From assembly GCA_031258265.1 (NCBI GenBank), contig JAIRNB010000181.1, positions 1-15,074 of the forward strand: a stretch of 15,074 bases of DNA, in the 5' to 3' direction. The translations under genes were made by a program, and so were the position numbers. This stretch comes from Treponema sp. (GTDB lineage Bacteria; Spirochaetota; Spirochaetia; Treponematales; Breznakiellaceae). Below the pieces are notes generated by a model. The model saw only the letters and a list, made by a program, of their open reading frames with translations. It had not been told where the DNA came from and did not search any database. This document shows positions 1-6,964 of this stretch, one piece after another; the first letter of the stretch is position 1; each line of letters begins with the position of its first letter.

Positions 1-1163
1 TTCTCGTTGTAGCTTTTTCCGCTGTCGAATACGGCCCCCGTTCCTTTTTTTAGCTTTGACGCGGCCCGCCGCTTGTTGAGTTCCTCCAGGAAGAGTTCTT
101 CGTCAAAGGGTATCTCCACGGTCTTTTCCAGCCAACTGGAAAGGTGCATGGCGTTGGAAAGGGTAAGGCCATGAATACCCTCCTTCCCCTCCGCCACCAG
201 GGATTCGCCCCGGAGGATGCGCCCGGCAAAGGCTTTGAGGACTCCCGCATGCTGTTCGTTGCTGCCATCGGTTTCGATTTTTTCTTCGGTTACCCCCGGC
301 GCGTCAAAGCCCCCGGCGGCCCGGCGGTTGAATTCCCGCTCGTTCTGATCGAGCCGGTAGAGGCGCAGATTGGTGTTGTCCTCGTTCACGAGCTTCCCCC
401 ATTCCAGGGTGATCTCGAAACGGTTGGTTCCGGGGGCGTCGGCGGTGGAGGTAATAAAAGCGCCGGTGGCGCCATTGGGGTACTCCAGGTAGGCGGTTAC
501 GTCGTCCTCCACTTCGATATTGTGCCACTTCCCGTTATGACAAAAGGCCCGCACCGCGCTGGGCATGCCGCAGATCCACTGGAAAAGGTCCAGGTTGTGG
601 GGGCACTGGTTCAGTAGTACCCCGCCCCCTTCACCGGCCCAGGTAGCCCGCCAGTCCCCGGAGTCGTAGTAAACCTGCGGCCTGTACCAGTTGGTGATGA
701 TCCAGTTTGTCCGCTTGATCGCCCCCAGGCTTCCGCCCTGGACCAGCTCCCGCATCTTCCGGAAATAGCTGTTGGTCCGCGGGTTGAACATCATGGCGAA
801 GACCAGGCCGCTTTCAGCGGCGGCTTTGTTCATCTCCCGCACCTGCTTGGTGTAGACCCCGGCGGGTTTCTCGCAGAGTACGTGGAGTCCCGCCCCAAAG
901 GCTTCTATCGCCAGGGGAGGATGCTGGTAATGGGGCACGGCGATAAGCGCCGCATCAACCAGGCCGCTTTTAATTAACTGTGAACCTTCCTCAAAAACAG
1001 GGAAACCCGCGGGCAGGAGTCCCCTTGCCCATTCCCGCCGGGCGGGAAGCCTGTCCGCCACCGCCCCCAGTTCCATGCCGGGGATGATTCCGCCGAAGAC
1101 GGTTTTTACATGGGCGCTTCCCATGTTCCCCATGCCGATAATACCCAGTTTAACCTTGTCCAT
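1..1163 (-). CDS. Gfo/Idh/MocA family NAD(P)-dependent oxidoreductase (3' end cut by window edge)
   Basis: 387 codons are visible and the stop lies beyond base 1, so the gene is probably only slightly truncated (the family is usually 330-400 residues). The N-terminus has a Rossmann fold with GMGNMG at residues 10-15. The family signature CEKPAG follows at 97-102, where Lys99 is the expected catalytic lysine. A motif NQCPHNLD at 185-192 supplies the His and Asp usually found near the active site. The C-terminal half is the mixed-sheet substrate domain. Members oxidise or reduce sugars, inositols and related polyols in the cytosol; the substrate cannot be read from sequence. The ATG at 1163 is preceded by GGAGGG at a 7-nt spacing, and the only nearby upstream ATG (1179) is out of frame. 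The gene is divergent from the three-gene cassette at 1370. The family call is firm; the specific reaction is unknown. Confidence 0.92.
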   Translation of the reverse strand, partial: MDKVKLGIIGMGNMGSAHVKTVFGGIIPGMELGAVADRLPARREWARGLLPAGFPVFEEGSQLIKSGLVDAALIAVPHYQHPPLAIEAFGAGLHVLCEKPAGVYTKQVREMNKAAAESGLVFAMMFNPRTNSYFRKMRELVQGGSLGAIKRTNWIITNWYRPQVYYDSGDWRATWAGEGGGVLLNQCPHNLDLFQWICGMPSAVRAFCHNGKWHNIEVEDDVTAYLEYPNGATGAFITSTADAPGTNRFEITLEWGKLVNEDNTNLRLYRLDQNEREFNRRAAGGFDAPGVTEEKIETDGSNEQHAGVLKAFAGRILRGESLVAEGKEGIHGLTLSNAMHLSSWLEKTVEIPFDEELFLEELNKRRAASKLKKGTGAVFDSGKSYNE

Positions 1164-1281
1164 GCCGAAACCCTCCATGTTTTTTTTCGTCTTAACATAA
1201 CATTTTACGGCGCAATACTGAATGGCCGGGCTCTGAATTTTGCCGTTACGGCGTCCACCGGTTAAGAAAAATAGATTTTCC

Positions 1282-1313
1282 TTTATATATCCCATCCAAG
1301 CCCCAAAAGTAAA
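1282..1313 (-). promoter_or_regulatory. Possible promoter of the oxidoreductase gene
   Basis: On the minus strand TTTACT (1313-1308) and TATATA (1289-1284) are separated by 18 bases, each a partial match to the -35 and -10 consensus. They lie about 120 bases upstream of the start codon at 1163. This is a weak, AT-rich call, and the region between it and the gene shows no other recognisable structure. Confidence 0.3.
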
Positions 1314-1334
1314 GAAAAGTCCCCCGCGCTCCCC

Positions 1335-1363
1335 CTTACAATTCAGATATTTCATGCTATAAT
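1335..1363 (+). promoter_or_regulatory. Strong extended -10 promoter of the three-gene cassette
   Basis: CTTACA (1335-1340, four of six consensus bases) is followed by an exact 17-base spacer and a perfect TATAAT (1358-1363). TG at 1355-1356 completes the extended -10 motif TGCTATAAT. The start site expected 6-8 bases downstream falls at about 1369-1371, directly on the ATG at 1370. The mRNA would therefore have essentially no leader, and there is no room for a transcribed Shine-Dalgarno. Confidence 0.75.
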
Positions 1364-1369
1364 CGGGGT

Positions 1370-1738
1370 ATGGAGTTTCTTGAGGACTTGAATATTCCAA
1401 ATAAGACCTGTCCCCCGGCAGAAGCCACTCCTGGAAGGTATGCTGTTTACCGGTTGGTGGATAACATACCTTTGAAAATTGAGGATATTTGGTCATATCA
1501 TGTGCTTTATCCTACAAAAGTGTTCCAGGATGAGTGTATAGCAAGGTCATGTTCGGTCTTTACCGACTGTAAAGACTTAAAAGGGCTCCAAAAAATGCCG
1601 AAATTTAAGGCGAAAAGGATAGTCGTTATCAATATTGAAGAAAAGGATGGGGTTTTATTGAAAACCTTCAAAGACTCCCATCATTCATGGTGGATTTCCA
1701 AAGAATTTGATTTGGCGGCAGTCAAGGAAGCTGTATGA
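1370..1738 (+). CDS. Small uncharacterised protein, first gene of a SecB-like chaperone cassette
   Basis: 122 residues, no signal peptide or membrane segment, probably cytosolic. I do not recognise a named domain. Visible features are a YAVYRLVDN segment at about residues 24-32, a hydrophobic/aromatic block YHVLYPTKVF, two cysteines in the central part, a basic stretch PKFKAKRI, and a C-terminal SHHSWWISKEFD. From memory, a His-rich block followed by two Trp near the C-terminus recurs in a family of small hypothetical proteins of unknown function, but I cannot name it. The ATG sits where transcription is expected to begin, so translation is probably leaderless; no downstream start with a good ribosome site is seen. 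Its TGA overlaps the next ATG (ATGA), implying coupling. Base composition is AT-rich, unlike the flanking housekeeping genes. By position it would be the toxin or effector of a TAC-like module, but no catalytic motif supports this. Confidence 0.8.
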   Translation: MEFLEDLNIPNKTCPPAEATPGRYAVYRLVDNIPLKIEDIWSYHVLYPTKVFQDECIARSCSVFTDCKDLKGLQKMPKFKAKRIVVINIEEKDGVLLKTFKDSHHSWWISKEFDLAAVKEAV

Positions 1739-2229
1739 TAAAACTTAAAATGAAAGATGTTTACGTCTATTATGATTTCCCCATAATATTTTCCGCCGTC
1801 AATAAAGAAGGCGATATTTTTATTTGCCTGTTCGCGGAAGAAGCTGATTCACATCTGCGATACATCTGTGTAAAGGTTTCCCCGGTAATTCTTTTTGAAT
1901 TAGAAAATAATCAAAAGGATGTGCGAATGGTTTTTGAACATTCGGAAAGAGTATTCAGTATACTGCTAAATGCTCAATCGGAGGAACCGATAGAAGTATC
2001 CGGGGAATTGGAAGATATTACTCCGTTTTTACCCGATGAAGGCTTGTTTATAGGGGAATCCCATGAAGAAATTTCCCAATTGGTAAAATTCAATATTTCC
2101 CTTCTTATGAATAGCGTCAATTGTAATTTTATAAGTACCCCGCCTGATTATGTGGTGGATATTAGCCCATATTCCAAGGGAAATGATATATTTTCAGGGG
2201 ATTTTTCATGGCTGACAGCAGCGGCATAG
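1735..2229 (+). CDS. Uncharacterised protein, DUF6575-like, second gene of the cassette
   Basis: 164 residues, rather acidic, with no signal peptide, membrane segment or helix-turn-helix that I can see. The first third reads as alternating beta strands: VYVYYDFPIIFSAVN, then IFICLFAEEAD, then RYICVKVSPVILFELE. This layout resembles, from memory, the DUF6575 family of unknown function; that assignment is tentative. The start ATG overlaps the stop of the preceding gene (ATGA), with AAGGAAG at 1724-1730 as ribosome site. The last 22 bases overlap the third gene in another frame, so all three genes are probably co-translated. In a TAC reading this is the antitoxin position. However, it lacks the DNA-binding domain of classical HigA-type antitoxins, so any neutralising role would be direct and is unproven. 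Confidence 0.82.
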   Translation: MIKLKMKDVYVYYDFPIIFSAVNKEGDIFICLFAEEADSHLRYICVKVSPVILFELENNQKDVRMVFEHSERVFSILLNAQSEEPIEVSGELEDITPFLPDEGLFIGESHEEISQLVKFNISLLMNSVNCNFISTPPDYVVDISPYSKGNDIFSGDFSWLTAAA

Positions 2230-2714
2230 CTTCTTTTCAATTTCTCTCATACAAGATAGATACTGTTAATATTCAAGTCACCAAAAATATAGGCACACTT
2301 TCGATGTATTCTATTTTACCGTCCAATCAAATGAATTTTGAAGTTGGTTTCCGTAAAGCAGGAAAATATCTGATTAATGGTGTGGTCCATTATATGGGCG
2401 GATTAAATATAAAAATTCAAATTTTCGACAACAATAAAATAAAAATATTAAGTGGAGATTTTGGAATAGCCGGCTTATTTCGCCCTGTAGGTGATACCGA
2501 TAGAAATTTTGAAGAAAACATGGTACATATTAACATCCCGGCTATACTTTTGCCTTATTTGAGGTCGGCTATTACAACTATTCTGTCACAAGCAGGATTT
2601 GGGACGGTTGTATTACCACTGATAAACGTCTATGAAATTGCAAGAAAAAATCCGGTGGAAATTCTGGATTATACGGATTCCCCGGTTTTAGGACCTCGGC
2701 CAGATAAAGGTTGA
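2208..2714 (+). CDS. SecB-like chaperone (solitary, TAC-type candidate)
   Basis: 168 residues. The second half aligns by eye with SecB. A glycine-containing strand GDFGIAGLF (about residues 83-91) matches the SecB segment before its long helix. Then come IPAILLPYLRSAITTILSQ, matching the NILFPYARECITSMVSR helix of E. coli SecB, and AGFGTVVLPLINVYEI, matching TFPQLNLAPVNFDALF. The first half has the expected beta-strand pattern. SecB is a homotetrameric holdase that delivers presecretory proteins to SecA; solitary SecB-like proteins outside Proteobacteria are known as chaperones of toxin-antitoxin systems (for example Rv1957 of Mycobacterium tuberculosis). It follows two small genes with overlaps and has AGGGG at 2196-2200, 7 bases before its ATG. 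About 20 C-terminal residues extend past the SecB core. The fold call is good; the TAC role is inferred from context. Confidence 0.8.
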   Translation: MADSSGIASFQFLSYKIDTVNIQVTKNIGTLSMYSILPSNQMNFEVGFRKAGKYLINGVVHYMGGLNIKIQIFDNNKIKILSGDFGIAGLFRPVGDTDRNFEENMVHINIPAILLPYLRSAITTILSQAGFGTVVLPLINVYEIARKNPVEILDYTDSPVLGPRPDKG

Positions 2715-2742
2715 AAGCATAGAGATAACGATACCTGTCCCC

Positions 2743-4149
2743 CTAAATTACCCGCTGTTCCTGCCAGCGGCCGCTTTTCCAGCGCAGGCTGAAACAGATC
2801 GCCCGGACCATCCACTCCCCCACCATGGAAATCCACACACAGACAACCCCTACTCCGAAAACCCAGGCCAGAACATAGGCGAAACCTACCCGGACGATCC
2901 ACATGGCAAGGCTTGCCACGATCATGGTGTAACGGCCGTCCCCGGCGGCCCGCAGGGCAAAGGGGAGGCAGTAGGCGGGAATCCAAATGACGATCGCCGC
3001 GGCGCAGAAAATAAAACCGCAGATATAGGCTACCCGCATGGTTTCACTTTGCAGGGAAAAGAGCCGGAAGAACAGGGGCATCGTAAGGATAATAAAGGTG
3101 TTGCAGATCCCCATGGCAATATAATTGACGCGGATAAGTTTTTTCGTGTAATTCCGGGCGGCCTTGAAGTCTCCGGCCCCCATACACTGGCCCACGACGG
3201 TGAGCAGGGCCATGGCGATGGCCAGGCCCGGCAAATTACCCAGAGTCATGATAATGGTGGCCACGGCGTTTCCCGCGATGGCCACGGTCCCGAAGGTGGA
3301 TACCAGCCGGGCCAGAAAGAGTTTCCCCACGTTAAACATGGCCCCCTCTACCCCGTTGGGGATTCCCACCTTGCAGATGCTGGCGATGATCCCCGGCAGA
3401 ATACGCGGACGGCCTATCCCCCGGATGCTGAAGGGGGCCTTCCGTGAACGGTGGAGCAGGATCAGGACCGCCAGGGCGGCGGCAAAACGGGCGATCAGGG
3501 TGGAAAGGGCCGCCCCCGCCACCCCCCAGCCCATCACATAGATAAACAGGGCGTTTCCCCCCAGGTTAAAGATGTTTACCAAAAGGGATACCCACATGCC
3601 GGTCTTGCTGTCCCCCATGCTGCGGAACAGGGCCGAACCGGCGTTGTTCAGGGCCAGGAAGGGATAACTGAGGGCGGTGATGTAAAAGTAAATCCTGGCG
3701 TTCCCCATAATCCCGGGAGCGATATGCCCGTAGATTCCCCGCAGGATAGGATAATTGGCCCCCAGGGCAATCCCCATAAGCAGGATGGAAATGATGAACA
3801 CCAGGTAGATAAGCTGCTTTGCCCCGTGGGAGGCATTCTCCCGGTCCTTCCGGCCCAGATACTGGCTGGCCACCACCGCCCCCCCGGTGGTCAGGGCGGC
3901 AAAGACATTGAGGAGCACCACATTGATAGAATCCACCAGGGAGACTCCCCCCACCGCCTCTTCTCCCAGGGTAGAAACCATCACCGTATCGACAATCCCT
4001 AAAAGGACATTTAAGAACTGATCGATGATGAGGGGCCAGATAAGGCGGATAAGTTCCGCGCCGGACCAGCGTTCGGCGGGGGAATGGAGATTGTACCGGA
4101 TAGGACTCTGATTTTCTTGTACCGCCGAAGAATCACTAACGCTGTCCAT
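2743..4149 (-). CDS. MATE family efflux transporter
   Basis: 468 residues, the usual length for a MATE (NorM/DinF-type) antiporter of about 12 membrane helices in the inner membrane. Members export cationic drugs, dyes or metabolites in exchange for Na+ or H+. After a hydrophilic N-terminus of about 30 residues come the first helix with LGIVDTVMVSTLG (50-62) and then TTGGAVVASQYLGRKD (87-102), a characteristic MATE loop. NAGSALFRSMGDSKTGM (169-185) follows, then VNIFNLGGNALFIYVMGWG (191-209). A second bundle of similar design begins near residue 260 (IPNGVEGAMFNVG). It is the last gene of the operon after ligA, with a 39-bp gap that contains a hairpin. GATAGGG close to the ATG is a poor ribosome site, so translation may depend on read-through from ligA. 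The substrate cannot be inferred. Its stop is 28 bp from the convergent SecB-like gene, with no obvious terminator between. Confidence 0.95.
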   Translation of the reverse strand: MDSVSDSSAVQENQSPIRYNLHSPAERWSGAELIRLIWPLIIDQFLNVLLGIVDTVMVSTLGEEAVGGVSLVDSINVVLLNVFAALTTGGAVVASQYLGRKDRENASHGAKQLIYLVFIISILLMGIALGANYPILRGIYGHIAPGIMGNARIYFYITALSYPFLALNNAGSALFRSMGDSKTGMWVSLLVNIFNLGGNALFIYVMGWGVAGAALSTLIARFAAALAVLILLHRSRKAPFSIRGIGRPRILPGIIASICKVGIPNGVEGAMFNVGKLFLARLVSTFGTVAIAGNAVATIIMTLGNLPGLAIAMALLTVVGQCMGAGDFKAARNYTKKLIRVNYIAMGICNTFIILTMPLFFRLFSLQSETMRVAYICGFIFCAAAIVIWIPAYCLPFALRAAGDGRYTMIVASLAMWIVRVGFAYVLAWVFGVGVVCVWISMVGEWMVRAICFSLRWKSGRWQEQRVI

Positions 4150-4162
4150 GCCCTATCGTAGC

Positions 4163-4186
4163 CCCTTCCCGGATACAAGGGAAGGG
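4163..4186 (-). promoter_or_regulatory. Hairpin between ligA and the MATE gene
   Basis: CCCTTCCC (4163-4170) and GGGAAGGG (4179-4186) form a perfect 8-bp stem with an 8-base loop, starting two bases after the ligA stop. There is no T-run, so it is not a standard intrinsic terminator. It sits in the leader of the MATE gene and could damp expression or stabilise the ligA 3' end. Confidence 0.4.
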
Positions 4187-4188
4187 AT

Positions 4189-6195
4189 TTAGGCCGGTTC
4201 TATGGTCCGCAAATTTTCCAGCAGGGCCAGGAACTGTTCCTCGTTGATGATGGGGATTCCCAGGCTCCGGGCCTTCGCATTCTTGGCGGACCCTGATTCC
4301 GGATCATTGGTCACCAGGTAGGACAGATCCTTAACCACCGATGATTTGGCGCTTCCCCCCAGGGCCTTAACCTTTTCCTCCGCCTGGCCCCGTTTCATCG
4401 CCGCCAGCTCCCCGGTAAAACAAAAACTCTTGCCCCGCAGGGGCTGGGTTTCCGCGGCGGCGGGGGGGGCGATGCTGATAATACCGGCGGCCAGGACCCG
4501 GTCGATTTCCCCGGCGGTTTCCACAAGACCATCGTGGATGGTCCGGGCGGTGATCTCCCCCAGGCCGTAGACCGCCGCCAGTTCTTCCACCGTGGCGCGG
4601 CGGAGTTTTTCCATGGTGTCAAAGCCGGCCTGGACCACCCGTTCCATGATAAGCTCCGCCACCCCCTCAAAATCGAAACCGGCGATAAAGGCGGCCAAGG
4701 AAAGCTGCCGCCGGCTCCTGATATGGCGCAGCACCTTGGCGGCGGAAAGCTCCCCCATGCGCTCATAGTCCGCCAGTTCTTCGGCGCTAAGGGTGTAGAG
4801 ATCGCCGATGTGGCGGACCCTGCCGGAATCAAAAAGCTGGCGCAAAAGCTTTTCCCCCAGCTCCCGGATGTCCAGGACGGAGATCCACTTTTCCAGGCGG
4901 TGGTGAAGCCGCTTGGGACAGTCCGGGTTGGGGCAGAACAGCCGGGTCCCCCCATCTTCCAGGGCGGCGCCGCAGCTTCCACATTTTCCGGGGAACTCGA
5001 TGTCCTGTTCCACGATTTCCCCTTCCGCCGTGGAACGGAGTTTTTCCAGCAGCCTGGCCGCCTGTTCCGGCGCGGCCAGGCTTTCGATCTTGGGGATGAT
5101 CTCCCCCCGTTTTACCACGGCGACTACGGACCCCAGCTTGAGTCCCATGGCCCGGATCATATCGGGGTTGTTCAGGTTGGCCCGCTGCACCGTGGTCCCC
5201 GCCAGGCGCACGGGGTCCACAATGCCGATAGGGGTATAGGTGGCCCCGGATTCACTCCACTGGACGGCCCGCAGTACCGTTACCGCCTCCTCCAGTTCAA
5301 ACTTAAAGGCAATCTGTTTTTCCGGCCGGGCGCGGCGGAGATCCGCCATGTCGGTGGCCATGTCCTTAACCACAAGGCCGTCAATATCGTAGGGGAGTTT
5401 CGCTCGGTCCTTTGAAACCTCCTCCCGGTAGGCGATTACCTCCTCCGCTGTGGAAAATTCCCGGCATGCGGTAACGGTAAAACCCCGGTCTTTTAGCCAG
5501 GCGATCTTTTCCAGCTCGCTGGTAAAATACGAATCATCGGCGGCGGCGGCATCGTAGGTAATAAGGCTCAGGTCCTCGCAGCCAGCGCCGTCTTTACGGC
5601 GCATAAGCCCGTTGGCGGCGTTCCGGCAGTTGGCCTTGTCCCGGTACTTCTTCCGCCATATATCGCGGGTCATCACCACCTCGCCGCGGATACCGCCGCT
5701 AAAGGGGATGTCGAGCCTGGGGACCACCCCCTTCATGCGCAGGGCGTTGGGGGTAATATTATCCCCAATGGTCCCGTCTCCCCTGGTGACGGCCTGTTCC
5801 AAAACGCCGTTCTTATACTGTAATTCAAGGCTGGCCCCGTCCAGCTTGTACTGCACCATGTAGGAGGGGCATTGGACCTTCGCCGCCCAGCCCCGGAAAT
5901 CTCCGGGGTTGGCGGCCTTGTCCTGACTCCCCATGGGGATAAGGTGCCTGGCCTTGGGAAAACCATCGGTATTATCGGCGCCGATCTTTTTTAGAAGGGA
6001 GTTGTCCGGGTCCAGGGCCTTGAGTTCGTCCCAGAGGCGGTCGAATTCGGCGTCGGATACTTCAGCCTCCCCATTGTAGTAGGACTGCTGATACTGTTTG
6101 ACAAGGTGTTCCAGCGCGGCGATTCGTCCGTCTTTCCCCTTCGCGGCGCTTTTCGGATTCGTAATCCGGCGGGCTTCTTCATTGGTCTTTGACAA
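4189..6195 (-). CDS. ligA: NAD-dependent DNA ligase LigA
   Basis: Seals nicks in duplex DNA using NAD+ in replication and repair. From the proposed TTG start it is 668 residues, normal for LigA. Domain Ia has SYYNGEAEVSDAEFDRLWDE (38-57). The adenylation motif is KLDG at 117-120 (Lys117 becomes adenylylated), followed by TRGDGTIGDN (137-146), RGEVVM (170-175) and YDIDGLVVKD (269-278). An OB fold follows, then a Cys4 zinc finger at C405, C408, C421 and C426, helix-hairpin-helix repeats (about 500-580) and a C-terminal BRCT domain (about 590-665). The usual RNAAAGSLRQ segment is replaced by RNAANGLMRRKDG, which I associate with treponemal ligases. A longer reading from an ATG at 6384 lies inside trmB and encodes a Pro/Arg-rich shadow. 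The TTG at 6195 has GGGAG 7 bases upstream and overlaps the trmB end by 17 bp, so I prefer it. Confidence 0.95.
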   Translation of the reverse strand: MSKTNEEARRITNPKSAAKGKDGRIAALEHLVKQYQQSYYNGEAEVSDAEFDRLWDELKALDPDNSLLKKIGADNTDGFPKARHLIPMGSQDKAANPGDFRGWAAKVQCPSYMVQYKLDGASLELQYKNGVLEQAVTRGDGTIGDNITPNALRMKGVVPRLDIPFSGGIRGEVVMTRDIWRKKYRDKANCRNAANGLMRRKDGAGCEDLSLITYDAAAADDSYFTSELEKIAWLKDRGFTVTACREFSTAEEVIAYREEVSKDRAKLPYDIDGLVVKDMATDMADLRRARPEKQIAFKFELEEAVTVLRAVQWSESGATYTPIGIVDPVRLAGTTVQRANLNNPDMIRAMGLKLGSVVAVVKRGEIIPKIESLAAPEQAARLLEKLRSTAEGEIVEQDIEFPGKCGSCGAALEDGGTRLFCPNPDCPKRLHHRLEKWISVLDIRELGEKLLRQLFDSGRVRHIGDLYTLSAEELADYERMGELSAAKVLRHIRSRRQLSLAAFIAGFDFEGVAELIMERVVQAGFDTMEKLRRATVEELAAVYGLGEITARTIHDGLVETAGEIDRVLAAGIISIAPPAAAETQPLRGKSFCFTGELAAMKRGQAEEKVKALGGSAKSSVVKDLSYLVTNDPESGSAKNAKARSLGIPIINEEQFLALLENLRTIEPA

Positions 6196-6961
6196 AGTAC
6201 AACTCCCAAATTTTATGACCCTTCGCCAGGCCCTTGGCCTCGAATTCCGTCCGGGGCCGCCAGGGCTGGGGCGGGGCAAAACCCGGAGGGACATCCGGGA
6301 CGCCGCTTTCAGCGGCGGGAGGGGTCCTATAGGGGTTACGGAGTTTTGCCGTGGCGGAAAGTTCCGCCAGGGCCCAGCGGGCATAATCCTCCGAATCAGT
6401 CACCATGTAAATATAAGCGCCGGGCCGGAGTTTTTCCGCCAACAGGCCGGTAAAGGGCCGGCTTATCAGGCGGCGTTTATGGTGCCGCTTTTTCGGCCAG
6501 GGATCGGGGAAAAAAACATGGAAGGCGGCGACAGAATCAGCCTTGATCATTTTTTCCAGAGTTTCAACGGCGTCTTGTTCGATGATCCGGATATTTGCCA
6601 GGGACAATTTTTCAATTTCCCAGAGGAGCCGCCCAATTCCCGGCTTATGCACTTCGATGCCCAGGTAATTCCGATCCGGGTTTTCCAGGGCAATCCGGGC
6701 GGTGGCCCTCCCCATGCCGAAACCAATTTCCACGGTAACGGGATGGGAATTACCAAACAGGGCGGCGTAGTCCAGAAACGCGGCGGAGGGGGGAACGCGG
6801 TAACGGGGAAAGGATTCATCGTAGGCCCGTTTTTGGGCGGCGCTTAACCTGCCGGAACGGAGGACATAGCTCCTGATCCCCCGGTAGAGAGGGGATTCCG
6901 GGGGGTCTCCCCCCGGACCATATAAACCCTGACTACCGCGGGCTGTGGAAAGGGGGGGCAT
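6179..6961 (-). CDS. trmB: tRNA (guanine-N7-)-methyltransferase TrmB
   Basis: 260 residues. SAM-dependent enzyme that methylates N7 of G46 in the variable loop of tRNAs in the cytosol. The SAM-binding strand VEIGFGMGRA lies near residue 77, followed by GIEVHKPGIG and the QDAVE segment. The family hallmark FFPDPWPKKRHHKRRL follows, and near the C-terminus RPRTEFEAKGLAKGHKIWEL supplies the tRNA-binding TxFE motif. The N-terminal extension of about 30 residues precedes the typical RSYVLRSGRLS. The ATG is 3 bases after the stop of the lipoprotein gene and has no clear Shine-Dalgarno, so translation is probably coupled; no alternative start is seen in frame before RSYVLR. A perfect 8-bp inverted repeat with a 3-base loop (6898-6916) falls in the codons of the N-terminal extension and could affect translation. 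Confidence 0.95.
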   Translation of the reverse strand: MPPLSTARGSQGLYGPGGDPPESPLYRGIRSYVLRSGRLSAAQKRAYDESFPRYRVPPSAAFLDYAALFGNSHPVTVEIGFGMGRATARIALENPDRNYLGIEVHKPGIGRLLWEIEKLSLANIRIIEQDAVETLEKMIKADSVAAFHVFFPDPWPKKRHHKRRLISRPFTGLLAEKLRPGAYIYMVTDSEDYARWALAELSATAKLRNPYRTPPAAESGVPDVPPGFAPPQPWRPRTEFEAKGLAKGHKIWELYFVKDQ

Positions 6962-6964
6962 GAT

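Noticed and set aside
144..617. 157-codon plus-strand frame at the left edge
   Set aside because: It is antisense to the oxidoreductase, whose conserved motifs and ribosome site are clear; the translation has no domain.
1406..2743. 11-base direct repeat ACCTGTCCCCC at 1406-1416 and 2733-2743, near both ends of the cassette
   Set aside because: The first copy lies inside gene 1 coding sequence, and similar TGTCCCCC strings occur elsewhere (near 3609). There is no transposase or terminal inverted repeat, so it is not convincing as a target duplication or attachment site.
6898..6916. Perfect CCGGGGGG/CCCCCCGG hairpin
   Set aside because: It falls inside trmB codons and low-complexity G/C runs; noted under trmB but not supported as a separate element.
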